From NCBI GenBank assembly GCA_021850955.1, contig JAJZKH010000046.1, positions 1 to 6,269 of the forward strand: a stretch of DNA of 6,269 nucleotides, written 5' to 3'. Origin of the DNA: Microcaldota archaeon. GTDB lineage: Archaea; Micrarchaeota; Micrarchaeia; Micrarchaeales; CABMGC01. The notes beneath the pieces are model-generated. The model was not told where the DNA came from. It was given only the letters and a program-made list of their open reading frames with translations, and did not search any database. Positions 1 through 5,359 of this stretch are shown here, one piece after another (within the stretch, counting starts at the first letter, position 1; every line of letters begins with the position of its first letter). Both the position numbers and the translations under genes were made by a program.

Positions 1-85
1 ATATAAACCTTACTATTCTTAAGTAGAAGATTTATACAAGATTATCTCAAAAGGGGAAACCTATTTGATTAGCCACATCTCTTCG

Positions 86-129
86 AGATAGCATTATCCC
101 CTTATAAAAATGGGGGGATAATGCTATCT
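86..129. repeat. Perfect 16-bp inverted repeat (hairpin)
   Basis: Positions 86-101 (AGATAGCATTATCCCC) and 114-129 (GGGGATAATGCTATCT) are exact reverse complements separated by 12 nt. An imperfect outer extension is possible (CTTCG at 81-85 against CGAAA at 132-136). The G run 112-117 is two longer than the C run, so the inner end can slip. Neither strand has a T tract just after the stem, so it does not look like an intrinsic archaeal terminator. It lies 27 nt upstream of the TATA box of the 193-738 gene. It could be an operator, an RNA structure at the end of an upstream transcript, or an element end; the sequence does not decide. Confidence 0.8.
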
Positions 130-155
130 TCCGAAAAGTGTACGCTAACAGAAGG

Positions 156-166
156 TTTAAATATAA
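156..166 (+). promoter_or_regulatory. TATA box for the gene at 193
   Basis: The sequence TTTAAATATAA is a good archaeal TATA match. Its centre lies about 32 nt before the ATG at 193, so transcription would start within a few bases of the start codon. No Shine-Dalgarno-like sequence is seen, which fits a leaderless or nearly leaderless mRNA. Confidence 0.6.
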
Positions 167-192
167 GTCGTTTTCTTACTTAGAATAAACGT

Positions 193-738
193 ATGCTAAA
201 AAAGAAAAATAAACCCATAAAAAAAGAATTTCTTAAAAAGATACTATATAGGTTAGAGATTAATTATCCCTACTTGACACCAGTTTGTAATTTACAAAGC
301 GCCTGCGGTGTTGAAAATTTAGCCTATAATAATGTCGATAAACTTTCAGTAAATAGTATAATAACAGACTTAATAAAAGATTCACTAGTCCTAGTTGAAC
401 CAGAAGCCACATTTAAAGAATTAAATTCTAAAAATACTCCCCTAACAGAAGAAGATTCATTAACATTTAGTGGCCTCGGCTGTAAATTAAAAACAACCGG
501 ATTCGAGCTTTTACACTCATATATGTCACTTTCAGCTTCTAAAAATTTAGAATATTTGACATCAACATTAATTATATTTACAGCCATACTGGCTATGGTT
601 AGTCTTCCAGTTATGTATATCTCACTTGTAAAGATGAGTTGGCACCTGCAATTGATATTTGTTATTATTTTTATTGTATTAGGCCTTTCTCTTGTATGTG
701 CCTTGAGAAACTTAAATAGTCATTATAAACCTCTATAG
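193..738 (+). CDS. Winged-helix-like protein with two C-terminal membrane helices
   Basis: This 181-residue protein belongs to no named family that I recognise. Residues about 11-110 look like a winged helix: a basic first helix (11-22), a helix around 53-66 (VNSIITDLIKDSLVL), and a closing segment LTFSGLGCKLKTTGFELLHS (90-109) that resembles the 'L..G..LT..G..LL' wing and last helix of archaeal wHTH proteins. Two hydrophobic segments follow at about 122-146 and 151-171, then a short polar tail. The predicted topology puts both the wHTH domain and the tail in the cytoplasm. It has four cysteines (32, 38, 97, 169) with no metal-site spacing. The ATG at 193 is preceded by a well-placed TATA box. 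The gene is convergent with the operon ending at 773. A membrane-tethered DNA-binding regulator is a reasonable guess but unproven. Confidence 0.75.
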   Translation: MLKKKNKPIKKEFLKKILYRLEINYPYLTPVCNLQSACGVENLAYNNVDKLSVNSIITDLIKDSLVLVEPEATFKELNSKNTPLTEEDSLTFSGLGCKLKTTGFELLHSYMSLSASKNLEYLTSTLIIFTAILAMVSLPVMYISLVKMSWHLQLIFVIIFIVLGLSLVCALRNLNSHYKPL

Positions 739-772
739 TATCGTGAAAAGTATGCTATTATAAGAAGCGAAC

Positions 773-1825
773 TCATTTAAAGGCCGAAGCATTTAATATG
801 TAAAAATAGGAGATATTCTCTTGATTGAATATATCAGTAATTTCTCCAAATGAACTAAATGTCATATTTATATTACCTAACTTAACAGCATAAGTAATAC
901 TTATGTTGAAAGTATAACTCTTACCTTTAGTTAAACAAGTAATATATGGGAACTCTATAAAAGTCATGTTTCTTTCTATAAGATATTCATGGTAGATAGT
1001 TTGATTGGTTGAATAATTATCAGGGTTTATAGAATGATTAAGAGAGTTATTACTAATGTAAAAAACATGTGATTTACTGTAGTAATTACTTTGTATGGTT
1101 GCATTTAGTATAGTTAGAGGAATGGGCCCACCATTTGTTAGACCTAACAATACAGATGTAGAATTGCACGCTGAAACCCATAAATTAAATGGTGCTAAAC
1201 CCACATGATTTACTGGCTGCGAGACTGACAAGGCGTTCCCAATTAATATTGACACATAAAAAACGACCGACGCCAATACAAATATATTAATAAATGATAC
1301 TAATTTTTTGTGTTTTGTAAATCTCGCCGCTGTTTTAGTAGGAGTCTCCAACATAATATAAAGGACTAATGCTAGTAAACTAGCCACTCCCAAAGACATA
1401 ATAAATTCGGAAGATTGAATTATAAAACTCGTACTAACTACATAAGAGCTAAGCATTAAATATAGAATTATTACCATTGTAATCCAAATTAGAAAAGAAA
1501 ATGCTAATGGTGTAATATAAATTAAAAAATTTTGTGCCATTCCTAAGTACAAATCGTTTCCATTTAGCGAATAAGTTAACCTTGCATAATAAAGTAATAG
1601 TAAAGAAACGTCTATAAATAGAAATATTGGCACTATCGGATTCAAAGTTCTAAATACTGCAACAAAAACAATTAACAGTAAAGTCAATGTTAGAACTAGT
1701 AGCTCTACGGTCTTTAATTTTGATTTTAGTTCAGACTTAGACCCTTTTAATCTAAAACTTTGTAGAGCAAATCGTTTTATAGAAGTCTGATCTGCTTGTT
1801 CATATTTTTGTGACTTTAGTTTCAT
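773..1825 (-). CDS. Five-helix membrane protein with sequon-rich extracytoplasmic domain
   Basis: This is an integral membrane protein of 350 residues from the ATG at 1825. An in-frame TTG at 1849 would add eight residues and overlap the upstream stop as TTGA. Numbering here uses the longer, 358-residue form. A basic, lysine-rich N-terminus (1-47) is followed by five hydrophobic segments at about 48-67, 70-90, 107-135, 147-167 and 184-206. This places the C-terminal ~150 residues outside the cell if the basic N-terminus is inside. That outer part holds 11 N-X-S/T sequons (Asn 229, 249, 267, 271, 278, 282, 294, 315, 328, 345, 353) and two cysteines (228, 305), so it is probably heavily N-glycosylated. 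No enzyme or transporter motif is visible. It is the last gene of a three-gene operon with another membrane protein and a small basic protein. The family is unknown to me. Confidence 0.8.
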   Translation of the reverse strand: MKLKSQKYEQADQTSIKRFALQSFRLKGSKSELKSKLKTVELLVLTLTLLLIVFVAVFRTLNPIVPIFLFIDVSLLLLYYARLTYSLNGNDLYLGMAQNFLIYITPLAFSFLIWITMVIILYLMLSSYVVSTSFIIQSSEFIMSLGVASLLALVLYIMLETPTKTAARFTKHKKLVSFINIFVLASVVFYVSILIGNALSVSQPVNHVGLAPFNLWVSACNSTSVLLGLTNGGPIPLTILNATIQSNYYSKSHVFYISNNSLNHSINPDNYSTNQTIYHEYLIERNMTFIEFPYITCLTKGKSYTFNISITYAVKLGNINMTFSSFGEITDIFNQENISYFYILNASAFK

Positions 1826-1845
1826 AATAGTTATAAAAAGGTGGT

Positions 1846-2031
1846 TCAAAACTTAAACCTTTTTCTTATCTTATCTTTCATCTTCTTAAGCGTACTTCTA
1901 TACCTAATACCGAATTCTTCTTTGGCCTCTTTTGGTGTAATCTCCAATAGTCTCTTGTTTAATGCTTCTTGATCCGTGTATTCTGCATAACTAATCTTAT
2001 TCAACTCACTTATTAAGTATAACTTTTTCAC
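1846..2031 (-). CDS. Small basic protein with HTH-like segment resembling Cas1 C-terminus
   Basis: This is a 61-residue soluble, basic protein with a GTG start at 2031 that overlaps the upstream stop as GTGA. It is therefore probably translated by coupling. Residues 26-56 (core RLLEITPKEAKEEFGI, then STLKKMKDKIRK) read like a helix-turn-helix. From memory they resemble the short C-terminal segment of archaeal Cas1 proteins of the 'L.I...E.KK.G..K.TL.Y.KK' type. The resemblance covers only about 30 residues, so common descent is uncertain. The C-terminal tail (MKDKIRKRFKF) is strongly positive and could bind nucleic acid or the membrane surface. It is sandwiched between two membrane-protein genes, which suggests that the three products work together, with this one as the cytoplasmic part. 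No function is assigned. Confidence 0.7.
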   Translation of the reverse strand: MKKLYLISELNKISYAEYTDQEALNKRLLEITPKEAKEEFGIRYRSTLKKMKDKIRKRFKF

Positions 2032-2456
2032 TTCTTATAAAGAAACGTTCCAATTATTATAAGAAAAATATAAAATGACAGTAATGATGCAAATATAAAC
2101 AAATCAAATGAGACTAATTCGACTTGTATTTGAAATCCTGAGATAAAAAGTATAATCCCAGATAAAAGAAGTAAAAAAGGAAGAACAGATAAACCTAAGA
2201 GAACTTCACTTTTATTATCAGAGTTAATTGGAAGTTCTTTTATTAGATGTGATTTAGCGGCCTCTAATATTGCGAGATATGTAATTGACACAAATACACC
2301 ACTAAATGTTAATGTACTCACTATTAAAGACGAAGGTAATGTAGATCTAGAAGAAAGACTGAATATTATAGTAAACCCTGTAAGAAGAATAACGATAAAA
2401 ATGACTATTTTCCTAAAACTTTCTATTGCACTTGATTTAAAATGCTTCTTTAACAT
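2028..2456 (-). CDS. Four-helix membrane protein, unknown function
   Basis: This 142-residue protein starts at an ATG at 2456. A short basic N-terminus (MLKKHFKSS...FRK) is followed by hydrophobic segments at about 16-35, 43-65, 85-107 and 116-138, and the protein ends in LYKK. The pattern predicts both termini in the cytoplasm. The only sizeable soluble loop is at 66-84 (AAKSHLIKELPINSDNKSE), also predicted inside. There are no conserved transporter or enzyme signatures. It is the first gene of the minus-strand operon, with a TATA-like box about 25 nt upstream of the ATG. Its stop overlaps the next start by 4 nt. I do not recognise the family. Confidence 0.75.
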   Translation of the reverse strand: MLKKHFKSSAIESFRKIVIFIVILLTGFTIIFSLSSRSTLPSSLIVSTLTFSGVFVSITYLAILEAAKSHLIKELPINSDNKSEVLLGLSVLPFLLLLSGIILFISGFQIQVELVSFDLFIFASLLSFYIFLIIIGTFLYKK

Positions 2457-2476
2457 AAATTCTCACTTTTTCTGTA

Positions 2477-2485
2477 CTATATATG
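2477..2485 (-). promoter_or_regulatory. TATA box for the three-gene minus-strand operon
   Basis: On the minus strand the sequence reads GCATATATAGTAC. Its TATATA core is centred about 25 nt upstream of the ATG at 2456, so transcription would begin at or next to the start codon. A GTGAG sequence also lies 5-9 nt before the ATG, but it would fall outside a leaderless message. Confidence 0.5.
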
Positions 2486-2535
2486 CTTTTGTTGGATTAG
2501 GTATCTTTTATACTTTAACTTGTAGCTAAGAAACT

Positions 2536-2577
2536 GTATATACTATAGTAATAAGCAGTAGTGCACTAATGATTAGT
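2536..2577. repeat. Cluster of short palindromes
   Basis: Four short palindromes are packed into 42 bp: GTATATAC (2536-2543), TACTATAGTA (2541-2550), TAGTGCACTA (2559-2568) and ACTAAT-G-ATTAGT (2565-2577). A+T richness makes some of these expected by chance, but the 10-bp TAGTGCACTA with its GTGCAC centre is less trivial. They lie 80-120 bp upstream of the minus-strand operon and could be regulator-binding sites. Confidence 0.4.
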
Positions 2578-2622
2578 CATAATATAATGATATATCTATT
2601 AATACTCCGAGTTTTTCTATAG

Positions 2623-2637
2623 TAGGTATCTTACCTA
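2623..2637. repeat. Dyad TAGGTA-TCT-TACCTA
   Basis: This is a 6-bp perfect inverted repeat with a 3-bp spacer. Its left half plus spacer (TAGGTATCTT) recurs exactly at 2498-2507, just upstream of the operon TATA box. The repeated half-site makes it a modest candidate for a regulator-binding element shared by both sides of the gap. Confidence 0.4.
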
Positions 2638-2735
2638 GTTTACTATGTATTTTAAGTCCTAAACTAATGTTAGACATTACGAACACCAAACGTTAATTAT
2701 AAGGGTCCAATCGCTTTTATCTTATCACTAGTTAA

Positions 2736-2748
2736 TTATTTTAATAAA
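2736..2748 (+). promoter_or_regulatory. TATA-like box for the gene at 2768
   Basis: The A/T-only sequence TTATTTTAATAAA is centred about 26 nt before the ATG at 2768. This is the right spacing for a leaderless archaeal transcript. The match to the consensus is fair only, and the background is very A+T-rich. Confidence 0.4.
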
Positions 2749-2767
2749 AACAAAGCAAAAAGAGTAT

Positions 2768-2971
2768 ATGATACAGTTATATAAAAGCATTAAGAATATT
2801 TTATATGGAATAATTTTCTTATTCTTGGGAGTAGGATTTATGATTATTTATTTTATATTTAGTTCAAACTCACTTTTAAGTCTACCGGCAGAAATAGCTC
2901 TTATTTTTGGGTTAGGTTTCATTATAGCAGGCCTTTTATTTATTATGGCATTAAAAAGACTCAGAAAATAA
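2768..2971 (+). CDS. Small two-helix membrane protein
   Basis: This 67-residue protein is mostly hydrophobic. Helix one covers about residues 11-31 (LYGIIFLFLGVGFMIIYFIF). A short loop SSNSLLSLPAE follows, then helix two at about 41-62, ending in the basic tail KRLRK. The positive charges at both ends predict that both termini are inside, with a short loop outside. The ATG has a TATA-like box at leaderless spacing. It stands alone on the + strand between the divergent operon and the convergent Nudix gene. The composition and clean hairpin topology look like a real small membrane protein, but no family or function can be named. Confidence 0.6.
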   Translation: MIQLYKSIKNILYGIIFLFLGVGFMIIYFIFSSNSLLSLPAEIALIFGLGFIIAGLLFIMALKRLRK

Positions 2972-3030
2972 TTATTTTACATCATTTATCAACACCAATA
3001 AATTTAAAGCTAAAGGATACGCTAGGAATA

Positions 3031-3044
3031 AACAAATAAAAACT
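3031..3044 (-). terminator. Possible T-rich terminator of the Nudix gene
   Basis: On the minus strand, about 31 nt after the Nudix stop codon, the sequence reads AGTTTTTATTTGTT with no hairpin. This is the kind of U-rich tract at which archaeal RNA polymerase terminates. The tract is interrupted, so the call is weak. Confidence 0.3.
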
Positions 3045-3074
3045 AGATATAATAAGACTTTGCATAATAACCTC

Positions 3075-3884
3075 TCAAGTATTCTTGAATTCATTTAGAT
3101 ATCTATCGATTATAAGCTTGGTAGTGTTGCTTATGTTAATATCTGAATTAGGCTTCCAAAATCTTATATGTTTAACTTCATGACCGTCTGGTTTGATTTT
3201 ACCGACTGCTTCTACCAAAAATATTTTATAGAGATTTCTTATTCTTCTATCTTCCGGATCATCATGCGAAAAAAGATATTTAATGCTTATACTTTTTAGA
3301 CCAGTTTCTTCCCTTAATTCTCTTATTGCTGCTTTTTCTCTAGATTCTCCTTTTTCTGCACCACCTCCTGGAAGAATAAATACTCCGCTTTTTCCGGCTA
3401 CAACCAATATTCCTTCCTTTGTATCAACTAATGCTGTACCCCTCCTTCTCACTAATTGCCTACCTAATATCTTTTCTCTAGTAATTTTCGAGGAATCTAT
3501 TACCTTAGCTAAATATCTATAAGACTTTGTTTCATTAACTGTTTTTCCAAATTTTGGATGTACTTTGGATTTTCCAGTATATCGTTTAAAAAATTTAACG
3601 TTCTGTCTATCTGTTTTATATAATTCAGTTATGTGCCTATGATTTAAAATCCCAAAAGTACAAACCTCACCTTTAACTTGGAAGGAGCCCGGATAAAGTA
3701 TTTTATCTAGATCCACATAAACCTTTGATATATTTTGACTACGCTTACCTATTGGAAATGGCGGTTGGCCCTGCGATATGGGTGCTAACCACACTAAATT
3801 TTTATGTCTACCCCATACTTTATTTCTGTATATAATGCCTTCTCTTGGCTTCCAGGTTAAATTAAATATATCCAATATACTCAT
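3075..3884 (-). CDS. Nudix hydrolase with extra N-terminal domain
   Basis: This 269-residue protein has a complete Nudix box at residues 174-196: G174-x5-E180-x7-R188-E-L-x-E192-E193-x-G195-L. It carries the metal-binding glutamates E189, E192 and E193, so it should be an active Mg2+-dependent hydrolase of a nucleoside-diphosphate-linked compound. The substrate cannot be read from the sequence. The Nudix fold spans roughly 146-265. The first ~135 residues are an additional, mostly beta-looking domain (for example LVWLAPISQGQ, SKVYVDLDKILYP, EVCTFGILNHRHITEL) that I do not recognise. The 'LAPISQ' and 'FGILNHRHITEL' layout is faintly like a PemK/MazF-type barrel, at low confidence. A typical single-domain Nudix protein is about 130-170 residues, so this is a fusion. 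It lies 27 nt downstream of the TPR/membrane gene on the same strand, but it also has its own TATA box. Confidence 0.9.
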   Translation of the reverse strand: MSILDIFNLTWKPREGIIYRNKVWGRHKNLVWLAPISQGQPPFPIGKRSQNISKVYVDLDKILYPGSFQVKGEVCTFGILNHRHITELYKTDRQNVKFFKRYTGKSKVHPKFGKTVNETKSYRYLAKVIDSSKITREKILGRQLVRRRGTALVDTKEGILVVAGKSGVFILPGGGAEKGESREKAAIRELREETGLKSISIKYLFSHDDPEDRRIRNLYKIFLVEAVGKIKPDGHEVKHIRFWKPNSDINISNTTKLIIDRYLNEFKNT

Positions 3885-3907
3885 ATCTACTTAATTGTCT
3901 TCCGTCT

Positions 3908-3918
3908 TTATTTATATT
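3908..3918 (-). promoter_or_regulatory. Internal TATA box for the Nudix gene
   Basis: The minus-strand sequence AATATAAATAA is centred about 29 nt before the ATG at 3884. It overlaps the stop codon of the upstream TPR gene. It would give a leaderless Nudix mRNA independent of, or in addition to, readthrough from the gene before it. Confidence 0.5.
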
Positions 3919-4679
3919 GAATTATTATAGCAAGTATAAGGTATACGTACATTTGTTCCAGCATTAAATACTCCTAAAAATGTAGTATAACAATATTCAC
4001 CTGATACTGTAACAGTACTAGTTGCATAGGCATACGCGCCATTAAATCTGAAGAGATAAACAGTTATACTCTTTGAGGTAGTAGTAGCAAGAGAATAAGT
4101 AGTTATTGAACCCTGCCCATACGAAATCGTCCATTGCGCACCGTTAGGTAGCCCAGTTTCTATGAAAGTTGTGGCGGGGAACATATACCAAATTGCTATT
4201 CCAATTATTGTAATTATGACAATAATATAAATTAGACTTCGTAATCTACGCCTTCTTCCTGGATAAAATCTTCTATTGAAATTACGCCCCCTCGGTTTAT
4301 TAGATCTGATATCATTTTCAGTTGTATAATCAGATAACCAAGATTTTTGGGAATGTTCGAAAATTGACAGTCTTTCTGGGCGTTTTTCTGATTTCTTTTC
4401 ACGATCTAAAAATTCGCCTAGACTTTTATACTCGTTTTTTCTAATTTCATCTAATTTAGGTTCGATAACAATCATTTTATCGCTAGCCATGACCATCTCA
4501 GGATCATATGTATGGGCCATAGAATATGCAGTATACGCACTACGATAATTACCTAGCTTTTCGAGAATAATACCCTCTTCATACAAAAGTTTGGGGTTGT
4601 GTGGATCAGATTCTAAAAGCTTTTGAATTTTCTTTAAATTATCATTTAGTTTATTTTTTCCATTTTTATTTAATTCCAT
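3912..4679 (-). CDS. TPR-like protein with one membrane helix and external 'ETGLPNG' domain
   Basis: This 255-residue protein has three parts. Residues about 12-84 are helical, with a TPR-like repeat (29-60: NPKLLYEEGIILEKLGNYRS, then AYTAYSMAHTYDP), a fold for protein-protein contacts in the cytoplasm. A charged linker (85-145) ends in a very basic stretch, GRRRRLRS, just before a membrane helix at about 148-167. The outside part (170-255) begins TFIETGLPNGAQWTISYGQG. This matches the F-E-x-GLPxG-x-x-W motif that I know from surface and secreted proteins of Thermoplasmata and related archaea. It is small, Thr/Ser/Tyr-rich and has two cysteines (230, 250) that could pair. The positive-inside rule supports this orientation. 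It probably links a cytoplasmic partner to the cell surface. It is the first gene of a likely pair with the Nudix hydrolase. Confidence 0.85.
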   Translation of the reverse strand: MELNKNGKNKLNDNLKKIQKLLESDPHNPKLLYEEGIILEKLGNYRSAYTAYSMAHTYDPEMVMASDKMIVIEPKLDEIRKNEYKSLGEFLDREKKSEKRPERLSIFEHSQKSWLSDYTTENDIRSNKPRGRNFNRRFYPGRRRRLRSLIYIIVIITIIGIAIWYMFPATTFIETGLPNGAQWTISYGQGSITTYSLATTTSKSITVYLFRFNGAYAYATSTVTVSGEYCYTTFLGVFNAGTNVRIPYTCYNNSI

Positions 4680-4714
4680 TATCTCGATATAATAAACTCA
4701 TATTTCTTTTTTGC

Positions 4715-4727
4715 TTTTATATTTATG
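4715..4727 (-). promoter_or_regulatory. TATA box for the TPR/membrane gene
   Basis: The minus-strand sequence CATAAATATAAAA is centred about 41 nt before the ATG at 4679. This predicts a leader of about 15 nt. The octamer TAAAATAG occurs twice just upstream on the + strand (4731-4738 and 4747-4754, 16 bp apart) and could be a regulatory half-site. Confidence 0.45.
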
Positions 4728-4779
4728 TATTAAAATAGTTATATGCTAAAATAGCTCCAATCGCAGATTTAATTTAGAT

Positions 4780-4788
4780 TATTTAAAT
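4780..4788 (+). promoter_or_regulatory. TATA box for the gene at 4845
   Basis: The sequence TATTTAAAT is centred about 61 nt before the ATG at 4845. Transcription would start near 4808-4812 and give a leader of about 35 nt, longer than for the other genes here. That leader is almost pure pyrimidine around 4819-4834, with T7-C-T5. Confidence 0.45.
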
Positions 4789-4844
4789 GGTTCTATTATA
4801 GTTTTTATCTTTCTGCTTGGTTTTTTTCTTTTTCGTCCTGGCTT

Positions 4845-5144
4845 ATGCATTTTATAGAAGGTAATAACTCAAAAGATATTTGGACAGTTAAAATAATGCC
4901 TAAAATTAATAGCTATGAAATAACACTTAAAGAATTTCTTGGATTTTTGGAGGGTTTAAAAGCATCCAATAGTATAGAAACGACCGGGGTCGTAATCTTT
5001 TTCGATAAGGAAGACTTAGATAGGTGGATAGATAATCTTAATATAGCTCTTTCACATATCTTAATAGATGTTATGGCTCTTAAATCATTTTTGGATGGGA
5101 TACAAAAAGAGAACGGGAAATTCGAAGATTTAATTGAAGATTGA
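4845..5144 (+). CDS. Acidic 99-residue protein, unknown function
   Basis: This small, soluble protein has no motif I recognise. It alternates a strand-like start (DIWTVKIM), a helix (TLKEFLGFLEGLKA, 27-40), a strand (TTGVVIFFD, 46-54), and a long helical part (55-88, including LDRWIDNLNIALSHILIDVM). The tail is acidic (KFEDLIED). It has no cysteines and no membrane segment. An alternative start is Met18 (4896, MPKINSYEITL), but the IWTVKI stretch before it looks structured, so I keep the ATG at 4845. It is divergent from the TPR gene and convergent with the zinc-ribbon gene, the two stop codons being 1 nt apart. A small alpha/beta adaptor or regulator is conceivable, but there is no direct evidence. 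Confidence 0.65.
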   Translation: MHFIEGNNSKDIWTVKIMPKINSYEITLKEFLGFLEGLKASNSIETTGVVIFFDKEDLDRWIDNLNIALSHILIDVMALKSFLDGIQKENGKFEDLIED

Positions 5145-5145
5145 T

Positions 5146-5283
5146 TTACATTTTTTTAGGAACATTCCAATAAGGGCTCTTGCATTTTGGGCATACCTTA
5201 GGCTCTTTCAAACCTCGAGGTGCCCATTCATGACCGCATCTTTCGCAACGGTAACCTTTTAGTTTTATTTCTATTTTAGCCAT
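5146..5283 (-). CDS. Small zinc-ribbon protein
   Basis: This 45-residue protein begins MAKIEIKLKGYRCERCGHEW. Two CxxC knuckles, C13-E-R-C16 and C31-P-K-C34, are separated by 14 residues and form a classic four-cysteine zinc ribbon. Basic and aromatic residues surround the site, and the tail is KSPYWNVPKKM. From memory, short archaeal zinc ribbons with 'RCERCGHEW.PR....P..CPKCKS..W' are common and are thought to bind nucleic acid or act as partners of other proteins; the exact role is unknown. The ATG at 5283 has an ATTTAAAT TATA element 31-38 nt upstream. The gene is divergent from cas1 and shares its promoter region, so a regulatory link with cas1 is possible but only inferred. Confidence 0.85.
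   Translation of the reverse strand: MAKIEIKLKGYRCERCGHEWAPRGLKEPKVCPKCKSPYWNVPKKM
5151..5157 (+). terminator. T7 tract ending the 4845-5144 transcript
   Basis: Seven consecutive T residues begin 7 nt after the TGA at 5142-5144, with no hairpin before them. This is typical of archaeal intrinsic termination. The tract lies inside the 3' end of the opposing zinc-ribbon gene, where it encodes the Lys-Lys of the tail, so terminator and coding sequence share the same bases. Confidence 0.5.
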
Positions 5284-5313
5284 ACTTATTCAGTATATTA
5301 CCGCATAATAAAG

Positions 5314-5321
5314 ATTTAAAT
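5314..5321. promoter_or_regulatory. Palindromic TATA element between zinc-ribbon gene and cas1
   Basis: ATTTAAAT is its own reverse complement. Its centre is about 34 nt from the zinc-ribbon ATG (5283, minus) and 42 nt from the cas1 ATG (5360, plus), so one element could serve both directions. A second candidate, TATATA at 5333-5338, is centred about 24 nt before the cas1 ATG and would give a leaderless cas1 message. Confidence 0.45.
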
Positions 5322-5342
5322 ACTATATTACCTATATAGTAT
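5320..5342. promoter_or_regulatory. 9-bp dyad, operator-like, in the divergent promoter
   Basis: ATACTATAT (5320-5328) and ATATAGTAT (5334-5342) are perfect inverted repeats with a 5-bp spacer. The dyad touches the palindromic TATA element on its left and contains the second TATA candidate for cas1. A protein bound here would block cas1 transcription and perhaps that of the zinc-ribbon gene. The A/T composition raises the odds of chance. Confidence 0.4.
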
Positions 5343-5359
5343 ATTATTAACTAAGTAAT

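Larger units (their letters stand above)
2457..2767. other. 311-bp intergenic region rich in short palindromes
   Basis: This gap separates the divergent genes at 2456 (-) and 2768 (+). It holds the two promoters, a cluster of small palindromes (2536-2577), a dyad at 2623-2637 and a 10-bp direct repeat TAGGTATCTT at 2498-2507 and 2623-2632. The only ORF of any length I found is 34 codons on the minus strand (2677 down to 2573, beginning MSNISLGLKI). It has a GGTG six bases before its ATG but no well-spaced TATA box. I rate it as unproven and do not call it a gene. No tRNA or other structured RNA was recognised. Confidence 0.6.

Noticed and set aside
324..587. Minus-strand 87-codon frame inside the 193-738 gene
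   Set aside because: It is antisense to a gene with a good promoter and domain structure; no separate promoter or recognisable motif.
133..766. Similar short sequences flanking the 193-738 gene (GAAAAGT at 133-139 and 745-751, each near a GCTA and a GAAG)
   Set aside because: Only 7 bp match exactly and the rest needs gaps, so this is too weak to call terminal repeats or attachment sites.
2573..2677. 34-codon minus-strand ORF with a GGTG before its ATG
   Set aside because: It is too short to separate from chance; no domain, no hydrophobic pattern and no well-spaced TATA box. Kept only as a note in the intergenic entry.
3283..3522. 79-codon + strand frame opposite the Nudix domain
   Set aside because: It is complementary to the conserved Nudix box region, a clear shadow.
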